A DNA stretch of 64,000 nucleotides from Callorhinus ursinus (GCF_003265705.1 NW_020312817.1:53944794-54008793), one strand, 5' to 3'; shown: positions 1 to 12,021, counted from the stretch's first letter. Translations and numbers: made by a program. The notes: generated by a model not told the origin, from the letters alone.

Positions 1-767
1 GATTAGGAACCCAGACACCCTCAGTCTAACCATAACATTGAGCGTCCCCTCAAGCAAATGATAACATTTGCATTAGGGGATTTGATACTTGGATGTGTTT
101 TAACTGTGACATTAATCTGGGAAATGCTAGCAGGAACCCAATGAAGACTCTCCATCCCAAGTCCTCCTCCAATCAGAGGTGTTTGTTTTAGCAGTAGAGA
201 AGATGGAAGGATGTTCTTACCTATATTGTGGTAAAGGATCAGACTGGGGTAAGTACCAACCAGCTCATGATTCAAGCATAGAAAGGAAAGCATTGCCTGA
301 ACAATGGGCTGCTATTCCTGGAGACCTCAGCCCTGGATTCCACTAATGTCAAGCTGGCCTTCGAGACTGTCCTCAAAGAGATCTTCAACAACATTCCCAT
401 AAATGTATGGGACATAGAGCAATATCCAGATCTAGGAGGCTGGAAGTAAAAGTGGGATGAGGAGCATTTAGTTATGGTCAAATCTCTAACATACAAGTGA
501 TTCAGGAATGGGTCCATGCCAGCCTGAGAGCAGCTGACCGCCACCACAAACCCAGTTTCCATTTCACTCAGATGGCTTGCAAGACATTGCAACAGCAGAG
601 TTGTAATGAGAACTTCCTTTCTAGGCAGGGAAGGGGCCAGTGCTCAAAATAACTTCAGTACCACCACCAAAGCCTGTAAAGAAAACATTTGACAAAGCAT
701 GCACATTCCCAGAACCGAGGCTACCTCTGGCCAGATCTCTATCCCAGTGCAAAAACTGCCACGTTCT
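1..767. other. Intergenic DNA, unassigned apart from the Rab fragment
   Basis: Apart from the short Rab-like piece at 300-386, no exon, RNA gene or clear repeat is recognised. The two minus-strand open frames here show no family signature. Confidence 0.4.
300..386 (+). pseudogene. Fragment of a Rab GTPase (RAB25-like) coding sequence
   Basis: One open stretch of 29 codons reads NNGLLF, then [11 protein letters not shown], then [12 protein letters not shown]. The ETSA block is the G5 nucleotide-binding motif of Rab GTPases. The following DSTNV and FETVLKEIF match the RAB11/RAB25 subfamily, closest to RAB25 as recalled. Recognisable similarity stops on both sides: the preceding codons are disrupted and the frame reaches a stop about 20 codons later in unrelated sequence. 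No splice sites frame it. I infer a truncated retrocopy, not a functional gene. The subfamily call is firmer than the RAB25 call. Confidence 0.6.
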
Positions 768-855
768 GGGGTGTCTGGGTGGCTCAGTCGGTTAAGCGTC
801 AGACTCTTGATTTGGGCTCAGGTCATGATCTCAGGCTCATGAGGTCATATTCAGA
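768..855 (+). repeat. CAN-SINE, 3'-incomplete
   Basis: Starts with the SINE head (GGGTGGCTCAGTCGGTTAAG), the tRNA-derived A-box region. The copy fades after the second promoter box, without the CT-rich body or the A-rich tail. It is an older subfamily, judging by the TGATTTGGGCTCAGG variant. Confidence 0.8.
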
Positions 856-2000
856 ATGGTGGAGAATGGCGTGGAGAGCAGATGCTCTGGGGCGAAGCCT
901 GGCTCTGCGAGCTATTTCAGGGTTTTCAAGAGTAAAAGGCATACAGAGTGTAATGGGCTATCACATTCACGCCAACCGAGAATGATAAGAAGACAGGTAT
1001 GTCAATCGCATCAGTGGTACCCTAACTAGAGAATTCTGTTAATTAGAAGACCCAGGTAACTTCAGGCATAAAACATAAAAAGAAAATCCTGTGCCCACTT
1101 GAGACATCCCAACCATATTGAGGGGCTTCCTCTTTCCTACTCACAGGTAACACATCAAGAAAGTAAAAAAAAAAAATTGTAGGGGCATTTTGTCAAAATT
1201 AATTTTGGGGGGTTCCTACTAAAGTCACGTGGAGGGATGCTCTGCTAGCTTTGTTCAGTTGTGCTTACAGCACATGCCATGAAGCCTTTTTTTATGGGAT
1301 TGTTTATGGTTTCCTGAGTCTGGATACTTACTTGTTTTAAACGAAAAGATACTTACTTTGTAACTACTTAGTTGGCACCACAACTTTCAGGAATGCATGT
1401 CAATTGAAGGAAGACAGTATTTTCTTAGTTTAGAACTCTATCAAGAATTGTTTGCCACTTGAGAACAATCATGTCACCAATGCTCATATTATTCACACTA
1501 CTTGTTGCAGATACTTACGTGAGTTTGCATTTCATGGTGATTCTATGTCCAGATACAAACCCCTAAATATTAAAGTTTTTCATATTCTTTTTTTTGTGTA
1601 TTTGATCTGTCAAAAACTGATGAGTGATAAGGTCTCCCCTCTTTTGTAGTTTTGCTAGTCTCTTGTAGCATTTCCAACAGATTTTTCTGCTTGTTTGCCT
1701 GATTCTACATAATTTGGTCTATAACAAATGATTATGATTGTTAGGTCTTCAATGGGAATTGCATATTTTATCATCAAAAATGACTTCCTATTATTTTATT
1801 TACTGATTTTGCCCTAAATTGTACTCTTTTGACAACCATATTAAGGCCCCTAATTTTATTACTTATTTAAAATGTACTTTTATATGGTTGCCATTTTTTT
1901 TTCACATATCAGTGTTTCCTTTAGTTTTGTCTAATACCTGGATTTTTAAACAAAATCTGAGTCTTCATCTTTTAATAAAACAGTCTAATTTGGTTACTTA
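856..2000. other. AT-rich intergenic DNA
   Basis: No gene is supported. The open frames at 1452-1649 and 1819-2001 are low-complexity T/A-rich translations without family features. Confidence 0.4.
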
Positions 2001-2004
2001 AAAA

Positions 2005-2345
2005 TATTTCATTCCAAATAATTTTAGATTTATAGAGAAGCGTGAAGATAGTACAGAGTTCCTATATACCCTTCCCCTAGCTTCTTCTGATCTAAACAAA
2101 CATCTTACATAGCCATGACATAATGATCAAAACTGAAATTTATGTTTTGACAATATTAAGAAGATGATGTTAAACAATTTAAGAAACTAACATTGCTACA
2201 ATATTATTAATTAACCCACAGAATTTATTTGGATTTTTACCAGTTTTTCCATTAATGTTTCCTTTCTGTCCCAGGATCCAATGCAGGATCCCACATTGCA
2301 CTGAGCCATCATATCTCCTTAGTCTCCTGCAATCTGTGAAGTTTC
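2005..2345 (-). mobile_element. Old L1 fragment (antisense)
   Basis: The text around 2040-2340 (GTACAGAGTTCCTATATACCC, TTTTTCCATTAATGTTTCC, CATTGCACTGAGCCATCAT) resembles the well-known antisense L1M-type segment. A related copy occurs at 28130-28330. It is diverged and has no open frame. Confidence 0.45.
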
Positions 2346-2361
2346 TCGATCTCCTTGGAAT

Positions 2362-2815
2362 AGAGTGAATTGGGTCTTCCAGAAAGATATGTCCAAGCCC
2401 TAACCCCCGGTGCCTGTGAATGTGATCTTTATTCGGAAATAGAGTCTTTACAGATGTAATTAAGTTAAGGATCTCAGGATAAGATCATTTTGGATTGAGG
2501 GTGGACCCTAAATCCAATGACTGCGTCCTGATAGGAGAAAGGAGAGGAAGATTTGAGACACAGAAATATAAGAAAGAAGACCACGTGAAGACAGAGGCTG
2601 GGATTGGAGAGATGCTGCCCCAAGCCAAGCGACACCAGGAGCCACCAGATGCCGAAAGAAGCGAGGAAGGATTCTTCCTACAGCCTTTGGAAGGAGGAGA
2701 CCCTGTTGACACTTGAATTTCAGACTTCTAGCCTCCTGAATTATGAAAGAATGAATATGTGCTATTTTAAGCCACCAAGATTGTGGTAATTTGTTGTGGC
2801 AGCATGGAAAAATGA
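2362..2815 (+). mobile_element. MaLR LTR (MLT1-like)
   Basis: The sequence follows the MLT1 LTR pattern. It has a 5' part with AGATATGTCCAAGCCCTAAC and CCTGTGAATGTGA, then TAGAGTCTTTACAGATGTAA, then a 3' end with TTTTAAGCCACCAAGATTGTGG before a TTGTTGTGGCAGC terminus. This is an ancient solitary LTR of the ERVL-MaLR class. The open frames at 2485-2716 on both strands lie inside it and are not genes. Confidence 0.7.
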
Positions 2816-3521
2816 ATACAAAAACCTTGACAACTTTGAAGAATGCTGCTAAGTATTTTGTAAAATGTCCACTGGTTTGGGTTTGTCTGATGCTTTCTCA
2901 TGATTATACTGTGGTTATGGATTTTGGGAAAGAATACCAGACTGGTGAGGGGTGTATCATATCAGAGGGTACGTGATATCAACATGAGTGGTGATGTTGA
3001 CTGTGGTCACTTAGTTAAGGTAGTGTTTGTCAAGTTCCTCTACTGTAAAGTGACTATTTTTTCTTTTTTTCACGCTCTACTTATTAGAGGCAAGTCACTG
3101 AGTCCACCCAGACTCAAGGCATCCACCTTCTATAACTTTGCATTCTACTTTGAATCCTGGAACTGACACACATTCATTTTAAATATTCCTGGAATGTTTT
3201 CAAAAACTGTTCATAGTTTAGGCTTTTAAAAAAAACTATTAATTCCAGTTAATAGAAGTTTCACAGGCCACATTCACTTACCACAATGAAATAAAACTAT
3301 AAATCAATAATAAAAGAACAAATAACATATAAAAAACTGAGCATTCAAGATACTGTCCTACAATTTTTTGTCAATGAGGAAATGAAAAGTGTAATTATTG
3401 GCTATTTAAATAAATAACTATAATGTCAAGGCTATATGTCCAAAATTAAGGAATGAAGTCAAATTACACACAGGAAGAAATTAATGATGGTAAATATTTG
3501 TATTATTAAGCAAAGAAAAGA
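2816..3521. other. AT-rich intergenic DNA, L1-like in part
   Basis: No gene seen. The A-rich stretch at 3240-3500 (aaataacata, aaataaataa) looks like old L1 ORF or tail sequence but cannot be placed. Confidence 0.3.
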
Positions 3522-3714
3522 GGGGCGCCTGGGTGGCTCAGTCGGTTAAGCGGCTGCCTTTGGCTAAGGTCATGATCCCAGGGTCCTGGGATTGAATCCC
3601 GCATAGGGCTCCCTGCTTGTTGGGAAGCCTGCTTCTCCCTCTCCCTCTGCCTGCCACTTCCCCTGCTTGTGCTCTCTCTGTCTCTCAAATAAATAAATAA
3701 AGTCTTAAAAAAAA
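3522..3714 (+). repeat. CAN-SINE, full length
   Basis: Complete arctoid-type SINE: GGGGCGCCTGGGTGGCTCAG head, B-box region, CT-rich body and an AAATAAATAAATAAAG tail running into poly-A. The minus-strand frame at 3506-3748 is its translation. Confidence 0.95.
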
Positions 3715-4879
3715 TGAAAAGAATAGCAAAAATAAATTCACTAGCCAACTCAATGAATTAGAAAAAGAATAACAAAATAAGCTTAAGGAGAGTAAGAATT
3801 CACAAATAATATTTTAAAAAGCATGATTTGATAAATTATAAAACAGAAAAGAAGGAAAACTAATAAGGAAACCCTCGAGCTAATTCTCTGGCTTGGAGCG
3901 GAGCCCAATGTTTAGACGACACATACTTGGTTGTAAAAGTCAGCTGGATGAACTATAATGCAGCTTCAGCAGGAATCTGCACCAGGAGCCAAACCTTGGC
4001 AAAGCTAGAGGTTCAGTCTTAGCCTCACGTCTGACAATTACAGGTTTCAGAAGGATCAGCTTTGAGCACCAACTCCATTGTGGGCAGCGGGTGAGAGCAA
4101 ACAAAGACACCTCTTTTAAATATCCAGCTTTTAACATCAGAACAAGACCTCCCATTTGGGCACAGTGGTAGCTGTAATTCAACAACTTCTAGTGGCCACT
4201 GAGGAGTCTTCTAGGCTCAGTGAGACATGTCTGGGCTCTGGTACCATGCAGAAGTAAGAGTAACCAGGAAGGCTCTTTAAACGTGAGTATACTCCTAGGA
4301 TAGTTGAGACATAGCAGGGCAAAAAGCCTATGGCAATAAAAAGATTGGAATTTTGCTAATCTTGGAAGATGGGTTTGAGTATGGTACTTGGAGATATGAC
4401 CAGGGAGCCATTCTTTGCACCTTAACTATAAAGCAGGACAATCTAATTATGTAAGACCAATTCATTAGAAGTGGCAACCCATTGTTAATTAAGTTGAATG
4501 TTTCATCTTGTATTGTGAAACAGACCTTTTAATGATGCTGAAATCATAGAAACATTTTTTTTATTTGACCAAGGTTTTATTCTCCTACATCACTTAAGAG
4601 AGTTCACTCCAGATATAAATTTTTAGGGCTTATCTTATGAATTTCTTTCTTTTTCTAAGTTAAGGCAATCTAATAAATATTCCATAAATGAGACAAAATA
4701 AATCTTCCAGTGTATCTTTGACAAACTGATTGCTAGCATGCTGTTAGCATGCTAACAGTGTATATGCTATCCCCTTTGTATTTTACATTGCTTTTACTGT
4801 TCTAGCCAATAAAATTGGGGGGGGGAAGAAAAACAGAATATAGATAATGTAATAAAGAAAGCAACATGACCAAATTTGT
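3715..4879. other. Intergenic DNA with a small palindrome
   Basis: No gene supported. A GCTAGCATGCTGTTAGCATG palindromic cluster sits at 4732-4760 and a G-run at 4817-4825. The rest is unassigned. Confidence 0.35.
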
Positions 4880-5530
4880 ACTTATCATTTCCACAAGACT
4901 GGCTTCACTTCAGGTATGAGCTGAGTTCCAGAGTCTCCAGGTCATTCTCACTTCTGACCAGCTGGCCACAAATTCAGCAGTTCCCCCTACAGATTCAACA
5001 ATTCACTAGAACAACTCAGAACTCAGCAAAGCATTATTACTGTTACAGTTTTATTACAGCAGTGGGATACAAATTAGAACCAGCCGAAAGGAGATGCATA
5101 GGGCAAGGTTTGGGAGGGTCCCAAACATGAAGCTTTTTTTTGTGCTTTCTCCATGGAGTCAAGATTGTCACCCTCCTGACACTGATGTGGAGTATTGCCA
5201 ACCAGAGGAGCTCACCTGAGCTTTGGGGTCCATGGTTTTTATTGAGGATTCATTATGTAGGCATGATTAATTAAATTGGTCATGTGACTAAATCTCCAGC
5301 CTCCTCCCCTCCTCTGAGGTCAGGCTGTTATCATGTGACTCACAGGTCCAACCCTCTAATCACACAGTTGGTCTTTCTGGCATAACCAACTCCTATCTTG
5401 TCATCTTATTAACATAAATTATCAGGTGTGGCCTGAGAGGACCACTGTGAATAACAAAGATGCTCCCATCATTTAGAAACCACCTTCCAGGAACCTGGGA
5501 CAGAGACCAGCCAAATTCTTTATTAATACA
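4880..5530. repeat. Old interspersed repeat, LTR-like
   Basis: Contains phrases familiar from a dispersed mammalian LTR-type repeat (TTTTATTGAGGATTCATTATG, TAGGCATGATTAATTAAATT, CAACCCTCTAATCACA). The family is not assigned and the ends are approximate. Confidence 0.4.
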
Positions 5531-5559
5531 CCTGCCTAATATAAAACACAACCCCTCCC

Positions 5560-5770
5560 CCATCTTAACTTTCTATTGATGGTTCTTCTTCCTCCATGTT
5601 ATTCTCTTCCCTCCTTAACAGTTTTTCATCTTTATTCATGTTGTGTATTTATTTATTTACTGTTTTTCTCCACCACTGGAATGTAAACTTCATAAAGACA
5701 GGCACTTTAATTGCTTTTTCCCTAGGGCCTACTTTATCTCTAGTGCCTAGAAAAGTCCATCATATAGGAG
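5560..5770 (+). repeat. L2 LINE fragment (3' end)
   Basis: Ends with the L2 3' signature GGAATGTAAACTTCATAAAG, GCACTTTAATTG, TCTAGTGCCTAG. This is old and non-coding. Confidence 0.55.
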
Positions 5771-5775
5771 ATGCT

Positions 5776-5806
5776 TAGATAGATAGGTAGATAGATGGAT
5801 AAATGG
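5776..5806 (+). repeat. (GATA)n-type microsatellite
   Basis: An imperfect run of TAGATAGATAGG and TAGATAGATGGA units. Confidence 0.8.
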
Positions 5807-7019
5807 CATAGAGTTGAAATGGGATGTGCTATTAATAATGCTCTTAGTTAAGGGAGCTGGACTGTGATTTTTATTGTCTGATTTGAATCTTGTGGATCAA
5901 AGCAATGTCGGTAAAGAGGACGGTTAAGGCCTAATTTGAACATCTGGGTAGGAGTGATTTAAATGTAAGGTTTGGCATACTTTCACTTTAATTTGGTTGT
6001 ACTTCCTGGTATTCTTGATTGGTTATTTTGGATATTTGGGAAGTGCAAAAATCAGCTAATAGATAAATGCATCTATTGATATGAAAGTTCCTTGGAAAAT
6101 TTGACTTTAGGTGAAAATTTATTAGTTAATGTTCTGGAAGGATCCGTTGCTGGAGGTTTGGGTTAAACTATTTAGTTTTGTCAGAAGTGCAATTGGGAGG
6201 AGGACCAGAAAGATATTCAAATAATGGGCAAGGGCTTGGAACAGGAAATTATCTGCTCCTCTCTGGTGCCTCTTGGGGTTATGAAGTCACTAAAACTTCT
6301 GATGCCCCCGCAAGGCAGCTCTGCATGCTCCCTGCATCTCTTCCTGACCCCCATGGGCTGAGGCAAATAGGGCCAGGCGCGGTTTAGTATGAGTTACTCA
6401 GGTTATCTATGAGGCTGAACCAAACTGCACATGGGAAACTGCACAGCAGGCTTCCAAGCAGTGATTTAGAGCCTTGCAGGGAAGAGGCTTGGCACCAGCA
6501 CAGCTCAGGAACAGCGGCTTCTCTCTGCAGACCTCCCGGCATCCTGGTGCCGAATGAGCTCATTTTCACTTACTTTTCTGGGGACATGGGTCAAAGGCTG
6601 CGTGTTTGGAAGCACAAGGCTCAGAGCTGAGCAAGAGATGAGAGGCCCCTGCTTTAGGTTGGAATGAAAGGGCAGTGTCTTTCCATCCACACAGGTCTAT
6701 CCTCTTATTGTCTTCATAACATTATCTTACTTTTCATGCTTTTAACTTTTAAAAATTGTAATTAAGTCTTGAGTTAGTGCATAAGACTATTTAAAAATGT
6801 ATGCAGAGTATGAAGAATAATGACACTGCACATACTCATGAACACCCCTCCCTCAATCTAGTTTGAGAGAGAGGGACGGCCTTGTTGCTAGCTTGGAAGA
6901 CTTCTATCCACCCCTCCACGAACCCTTCTCTTCTTCTCGGGGGTGCACAATTATACTGAACTTTGTGTTATCATTCCCTTGCTTTTAGTCATAGTTTTAC
7001 CACATACGAAGGTGTTTCT
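5807..7019. other. Intergenic DNA, nothing recognised
   Basis: Overlapping open frames on both strands at 6178-6690 have no family signature and no splice context that suggests an exon. Confidence 0.4.
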
Positions 7020-7087
7020 ATTTTTTCTTCAATTTTTTATTGTTATGTTAATCACCATACATTACATCATTAGTTTTTGATGTAGTG
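7020..7087 (-). mobile_element. Extremely 5'-truncated L1 insertion (68 bp)
   Basis: Contains the last part of the young carnivore L1 3' UTR in antisense (GTTATGTTAATCACCATAC, TAGTTTTTGATGTAGTG) with its poly-A read as T-rich sequence. It is bracketed by near-identical 17-bp target-site duplications at 7003-7019 and 7088-7104 (CATACGAAGGTGTTTCT, one difference). Confidence 0.85.
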
Positions 7088-7149
7088 CATACGAAGGGGT
7101 TTCTCAAATAAAATGTGTGTAGTGTTTAGTTTTGTATGTTTTTTAACTT

Positions 7150-8420
7150 TATTTTAACTTTAAAGAAAACTTTAATGTTTTCTTCTGCAATTCACTTTGC
7201 TGACCCAGTGTTGTTTTCCAGAGAGTCCTCCATGTTGTTGTGCATGGCTGTGATTAATTTGGTTTTCTCTTTGTGATGTTTAGTATTCTACCAAGTAAAT
7301 ATATCACAATTTATTTATCTGTTCTTCTGTTGGCAAACATTTGGATTGTTTCTAGCTTTTTGCTGTTCCAAACTCTGCTGCTGTGAACATTCTTGTGACA
7401 TGTTTCTGGATGACGATGTGCAAGAATTTCTCTAGGATGTATACCTAAGAGTGGCAGTGTTGGGTCATAGGAAATTCATGTCTGCAGGTTACTGGACAAT
7501 GCTGAATTGTTTTCCAAAGCAGTTGTACCAATTCATGCTTACCCTGGCCATGTACTGGTACTCCACATCCTCTCCAGCACCCAATATTAGACTTCTTCAG
7601 TTGCCAAAAGGTTGGGTATAAAATGATTTATCACTATGGTTTTAATATGTATTTTCCTTATTATGAATGAAGTTAGTATCTCTTCACATCTAGATTCACC
7701 ATTCTGGGTTCCTCTTCTTCTAGAAGCATATTTGTGTCGATTTTCCTATACTTACTCATCTATTTCTTGTTGGTATGTAGGAGTTCTTTATATAATTGGT
7801 GTACTACTCTTGTATCCAGTTTATGTGTTGCAATCTCTACTAGTTTGTGCCTCGCCTTTTTGCTCTATTTTTGTTGTCTGTGGATAAAAAGACACTCTTA
7901 TTTTTAATGCAGAGAAATTTATCGATATTTTATTTTATGGCTAGAGCTTTTTCTGCAAAGTTTAGCAAATCCTTCCCTCCATCCATAGTCCTGAAATTAT
8001 TGTTCTATATTATCTTCTAAGGCTTTTTATTTTACCTTTCATATTTAGGCTTTTAACGTACATGAAATTGATTTCTAAATATGTGGTGTAAGGTAGGGGG
8101 TCTGGAGTAATTTTCCCATTTCTTTGTATTCCATATGGCTACCTAATTATTTTAACATCACTATGGAAGAAGGCTATTCTTTCCGCACAGGCCTGGAATG
8201 CAGTCTACACCTTGTTTCAGTCACCTATAGATGTGTGGATCTATCTGTGGGCTTTCTATTTTGTTCCACTGATATATTTGTACATCCCAGTACTCACGTC
8301 TCATTGTCTTCATTACCATGTCTTTATGATAATTATGATAGGTCAAGTTCACCCATTTTGTTGTTTTGCAGTAGTAACTTGGCTAGGCTTGGCCCTTCCA
8401 AGGAGGGTCTGAGATCTTAC
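7150..8420 (-). mobile_element. Old L1 sequence (antisense)
   Basis: Antisense L1 3'-half text is recognisable: TTTATCTGTTCTTCTGTTGG, GCTGTTCCAAACTCTGCTGC, GAATTGTTTTCCAAAGCAG, TATGTGGTGTAAGG. The plus-strand frames at 7636-7887 and 8124-8429 are antisense translations of this element. Confidence 0.6.
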
Positions 8421-8736
8421 CCTACTTGAAAGCTGAAAAGTTAACCTGCCATAGTTTCATGAATGATGACAGGAGACATGAGCCTCCTAGGTAAGACACA
8501 AAAGACTTTAGGAGTCACAGCCCAGCAAATAGTATGAGCAGGAACATGTTTGTGTCGGTGTCCCTTGTCCACAAGGTTCACAGGGCAATGCATGTGGACC
8601 CAGAGAGAAGCTTGCACACACAGTGGGGTGTATTATATAGTGGGATGTAAGCTTAAGGAACTCAAATCTTTTATAATAGTGAACATGCCTACTTTTGCTC
8701 TAAAAAGAGACACTATCTCTATCTTCCAAGGCTGTT

Positions 8737-8896
8737 CTTTTTTAATTTAAATTCAATTCACCAACATATAGTACATTAGTTTTGGACATAAGAGTTCAAT
8801 AGTTCATCAGTTGGGTATAATACCCAAGGCTCATCACATCGTGTGCCCTCTGTAATGCCCATCCCCAAATTATACCATCCTGCCACCCACCTCCCC
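8737..8896 (-). mobile_element. 5'-truncated L1 3' end with target-site duplication
   Basis: Antisense L1 3' UTR (TCAATTCACCAACATATAG to CATCCTGCCACCCACC) with its poly-A as TTTTTT at the left. Exact 12-bp duplications TCCAAGGCTGTT lie at 8725-8736 and 8897-8908. Confidence 0.85.
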
Positions 8897-9244
8897 TCCA
8901 AGGCTGTTTGTTATACAAACATCCTTGCAAAAACATTTGAGAACAAAGAGCAGTCAGTGCCTCTACTTGTAAGATATATAGAAACATCAAGGACCCTGGA
9001 TCTTGCGAGCATATTCTAAATTTAGCCTGTCATGTACCACACATACACATGCACACACCTGGCCTACTGGGAATTTGTTTGGAATCACACTGAATCTATA
9101 GATTGAGGGAGAGCTGACCTTCTTATAATAACAAATCCTCTGACTCATGGCCATGGTTTCTCTGCACTTAGTCTACCTTAACGTCTCTCAATAAAGTTCC
9201 CAGAGAAGTCTAACCTATCTTTTGTTTAACATACTACTTGGTAA

Positions 9245-9760
9245 GATCATATCCTATCTTGGCTCAAATTCCTGCTGTGTCTCCCTATTTTACCCAGGAT
9301 AATACCTGAATTTCTCACAATGGCCTACAAGGCTGCTCATGATCTGGCCCCCCTTACCTCTTTGCCCTCATCTCCTTTTCTCTCTGTTTTGTTCATTCTC
9401 CTTCAGCCACACTGAGTTCCATGCTGTGCTTTTAATATGCCAGGCATACTTCTGCCTTAGGCTGTAGCACTATTCCCTTTGCCTGTAATACTTTTCACCC
9501 AGAAATATTAGCATGGCTAACTACTTAATCTCTTTCAGTCTTTCAATATCACCTTTCAATGATGCCTATGCTATATACCTATTAAAAATTGCAAACTACC
9601 TCTTTCCTCCTGGCACTCTTGATTTCCTTTACTCTGCTCTGCATTTTCCCCTTGGTATTTATCATTTTCTATCCTACTATATAATACTAGGTAATACTAT
9701 CTTACCAAAATTTACGTATTTGTTCATTTGTGTGTAAATTATATTTATCATTTATATCTG
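9245..9760 (+). repeat. L2 LINE 3' region
   Basis: Typical L2 wording: TACAAGGCTGCTCATGATCT, GGCCCCCCTTACCTC, GCCACACTGAGTTCCATG, CTTTGCCTGTAATACTTTTC, and TAGCTACACAAGGCAAGGAT just downstream. The open frame at 9513-9737 falls inside it. Confidence 0.65.
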
Positions 9761-10020
9761 CCTTCTTTAACTAAAATATTAGCTACACAAGGCAAGGATC
9801 TCTGCATTTGTATTTGCTGATGGATTTCATGTGTGTGCAATAGTGCTATGCCTATAGGAGTTATTTGAGAAATGTTAAGTAGATTAAGGGATTTTTCCAA
9901 GTTATGTTGTATATTTTGCTGTTGTTATAAATGCTATTTCAAAATCGAGTTTCTATATATTTGCTGCTGATATATAGAAATGCAGCTTATATTTGATAAC
10001 CATTTTTTTTGTATGCAGGA

Positions 10021-10244
10021 ACTTTTCCTTTCTTTTTCTTTTTCTTTTTCTTTCTTTTTTTTTTTTTTTNNNNNNNNNNNNNNNNNNNNNNNNNNNNNNN
10101 NNNNNNNNNNNNNNNNNNNNNNNNNNNNNNNNNNNNNNNNNNNNNNNNNNNNNNNNNNNNNNNNNNNNNGAGAGAGAGAGAGAGAGAGCGAGTGAGTGAA
10201 ATCAAGAGTTGGAAGCTTAACCGACTGAGTTATCCAGGTGCCCC
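10021..10244 (-). repeat. CAN-SINE (antisense) interrupted by a sequence gap
   Basis: A CT-rich poly-A complement is followed by a gap, then (GA)n and the reversed SINE head ending AACCGACTGAGTTATCCAGG. A near duplication (AGGAACTTTTCC and AGGAACCTTTCC) flanks it. Most of the SINE body is hidden by the gap. Confidence 0.8.
10070..10169. other. Assembly gap, 100 N
   Basis: Exactly 100 ambiguous bases between a poly-T/CTTT tract and a GA tract. A round 100 is usually a placeholder for a gap of unknown length. The open frames drawn across it are meaningless. Confidence 0.98.
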
Positions 10245-10416
10245 AGTAGGAACCTTTCCAAATGTTCTGACTCCCATAAATTATCTATAGATTTTTTTGT
10301 ATTTTTATAGAAAACTGTGTCATCTGGGCATAATGTTTGTTTTTTCTTCCTTCTTCCATTTCAAATCTTTGTATTTAATTTTTTTTTACTTTACTTTCAA
10401 TACAATGTTTCTTTTC

Positions 10417-10612
10417 TTTTTTTTTTTAAGATTTTATTTATTTATTTGAGAGAGAGAGAATGAGAGAGACAGCATGAGAGGGGAGAGGGTCAGAGGGAGA
10501 AGTAGACTCCCTGCTGAGCCGGGAGCCCAATGCGGGACTAGATTCCAGGACCCTGGGGTCATGACCTGAGCCAAAGGCAGTCACTTAACCAACTGAGCCA
10601 CCCAGGCGTCCC
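10417..10612 (-). repeat. CAN-SINE (antisense), young
   Basis: Full antisense copy from a TTTTTTTTTTTAAGATTTTA tail to the reversed head CCACCCAGGCGTCCC. Perfect 16-bp target-site duplications TCAATACAATGTTTCT occur at 10397-10412 and 10613-10628, so the insertion is recent. Confidence 0.95.
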
Positions 10613-12021
10613 TCAATACAATGTTTCTAGAAGTTTTGATGACAAGCATTTGTCTTATTTCTTGTCTTAAGAGGAATGTTTTCATTGTTTTACATGATAC
10701 AGTAGTTTTTTTTAGATAATCTTAGATTAATAAAGTTTCTTTTGATTTTAAATCTTCTGAGAATTATTTGTTTATTATGAATTTTGCTCCTATTGAGATA
10801 CATCATAAATTGTTGTCTTTTGATCTTTCAGTGTGGCAAATTACATTATTAATTTCCTAATATCAAACCAACTTGCATTCCTAGGAAAAATCCAACATGG
10901 TCGTGCTACATTCAATCTTTTCTACACTTTGCTCAATTGATTTGCTATAATTTTGTTAAGACATTTTGCATCAATATTCATAACAGAGATTGTCCTGTAC
11001 TTTTCTTTTCTCATACAATCCCTGTCAGGTTTTGGAATCAAGTTAACAGTATTCTCATGAAATGAGTTGGAGAGTGCTCCCCCTGCTCCCTGGCCCCCGC
11101 CAACCCCCACCCATACATTTGAATAGTTTTATAAGATTAGAATAATCTGTATTTTCAAGTTTTGTTAAATCTCAGTATAAAAACCACCTTGGCCTGGAAT
11201 TTTCTTGTGTAAAATTTTTAAACTTCTGAACCATTTCCATTACTGGTTATAGAATTATCCACGCTCTATATTTCTTCTCAAGTGAGCTTTGGTAGGTTTT
11301 TTTCTCTAGAAATTCAATTCACTTAGGCTTTCAAATTTATTGATACAGAGTTGTTCACAACATCATTTTATTAGCATCTCAGTATCTGTGGCATCTATAG
11401 CTTAGTATCTTTTTGTTTGTTTCTAGCGTTGATGGTGATTTATCTTAAAAATTAATTAGTTAATTAAAAAATTTGTAGTTGACACACAATGTTACATTAG
11501 GTGCCTAACAGTGATTCGACAAGTTTTTACATTATGCTTTGTTCACAGGTGCAGCTACCATCTATCGCGTTACAGTGTTACTACAGTATTACAATGTTAC
11601 TACAGTATCACTGTCTTCCTTACTCTACACCTTTTATTCCTGTGACTTCTTCATTCCATAACCAGAAGCTTGTCCCTCCTGCTACCCTTCTCCCATGTTG
11701 CCAAAGCTCCAGCCTCCTCCCTTCTGGCAACCATCAGTTTGTTCTCCATAGTTATAGACCTAAGTCTGCTTTTTGTTTGTTTAGTCATTTGTTTTTGGTT
11801 TTATTTTTTTAGATTCACTCCACTTATTTCTTTTTGGATTTCTGGTCATTTCTACCTAAAGTTTGTCAATTTTATGCCTTTCCAAGGCACTAAGTTTTGA
11901 CTTTATTGAGTCTTACATCATATATCTTTTTCTATTTTATTAACTATTGTCAACATTATTTCTTCCCTCCTATTTATTTTGGATATTTTATGCTTTTCCC
12001 TCATTTTTAAAGTTGAATTTT

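Noticed and set aside
768..855. tRNA-like promoter boxes as a tRNA gene
   Set aside because: They belong to the tRNA-derived head of CAN-SINEs, repeated about 23 times here; no complete tRNA fold is expected.
10170..10200. Repeated GAGAGA/CTTT blocks as a CRISPR-like or regulatory array
   Set aside because: They are the low-complexity body and tail of a CAN-SINE around an assembly gap.
10922..11110. Reverse-transcriptase-like minus-strand frame
   Set aside because: It is an L1 ORF2 remnant, not a retron or host gene; frames around it are broken.
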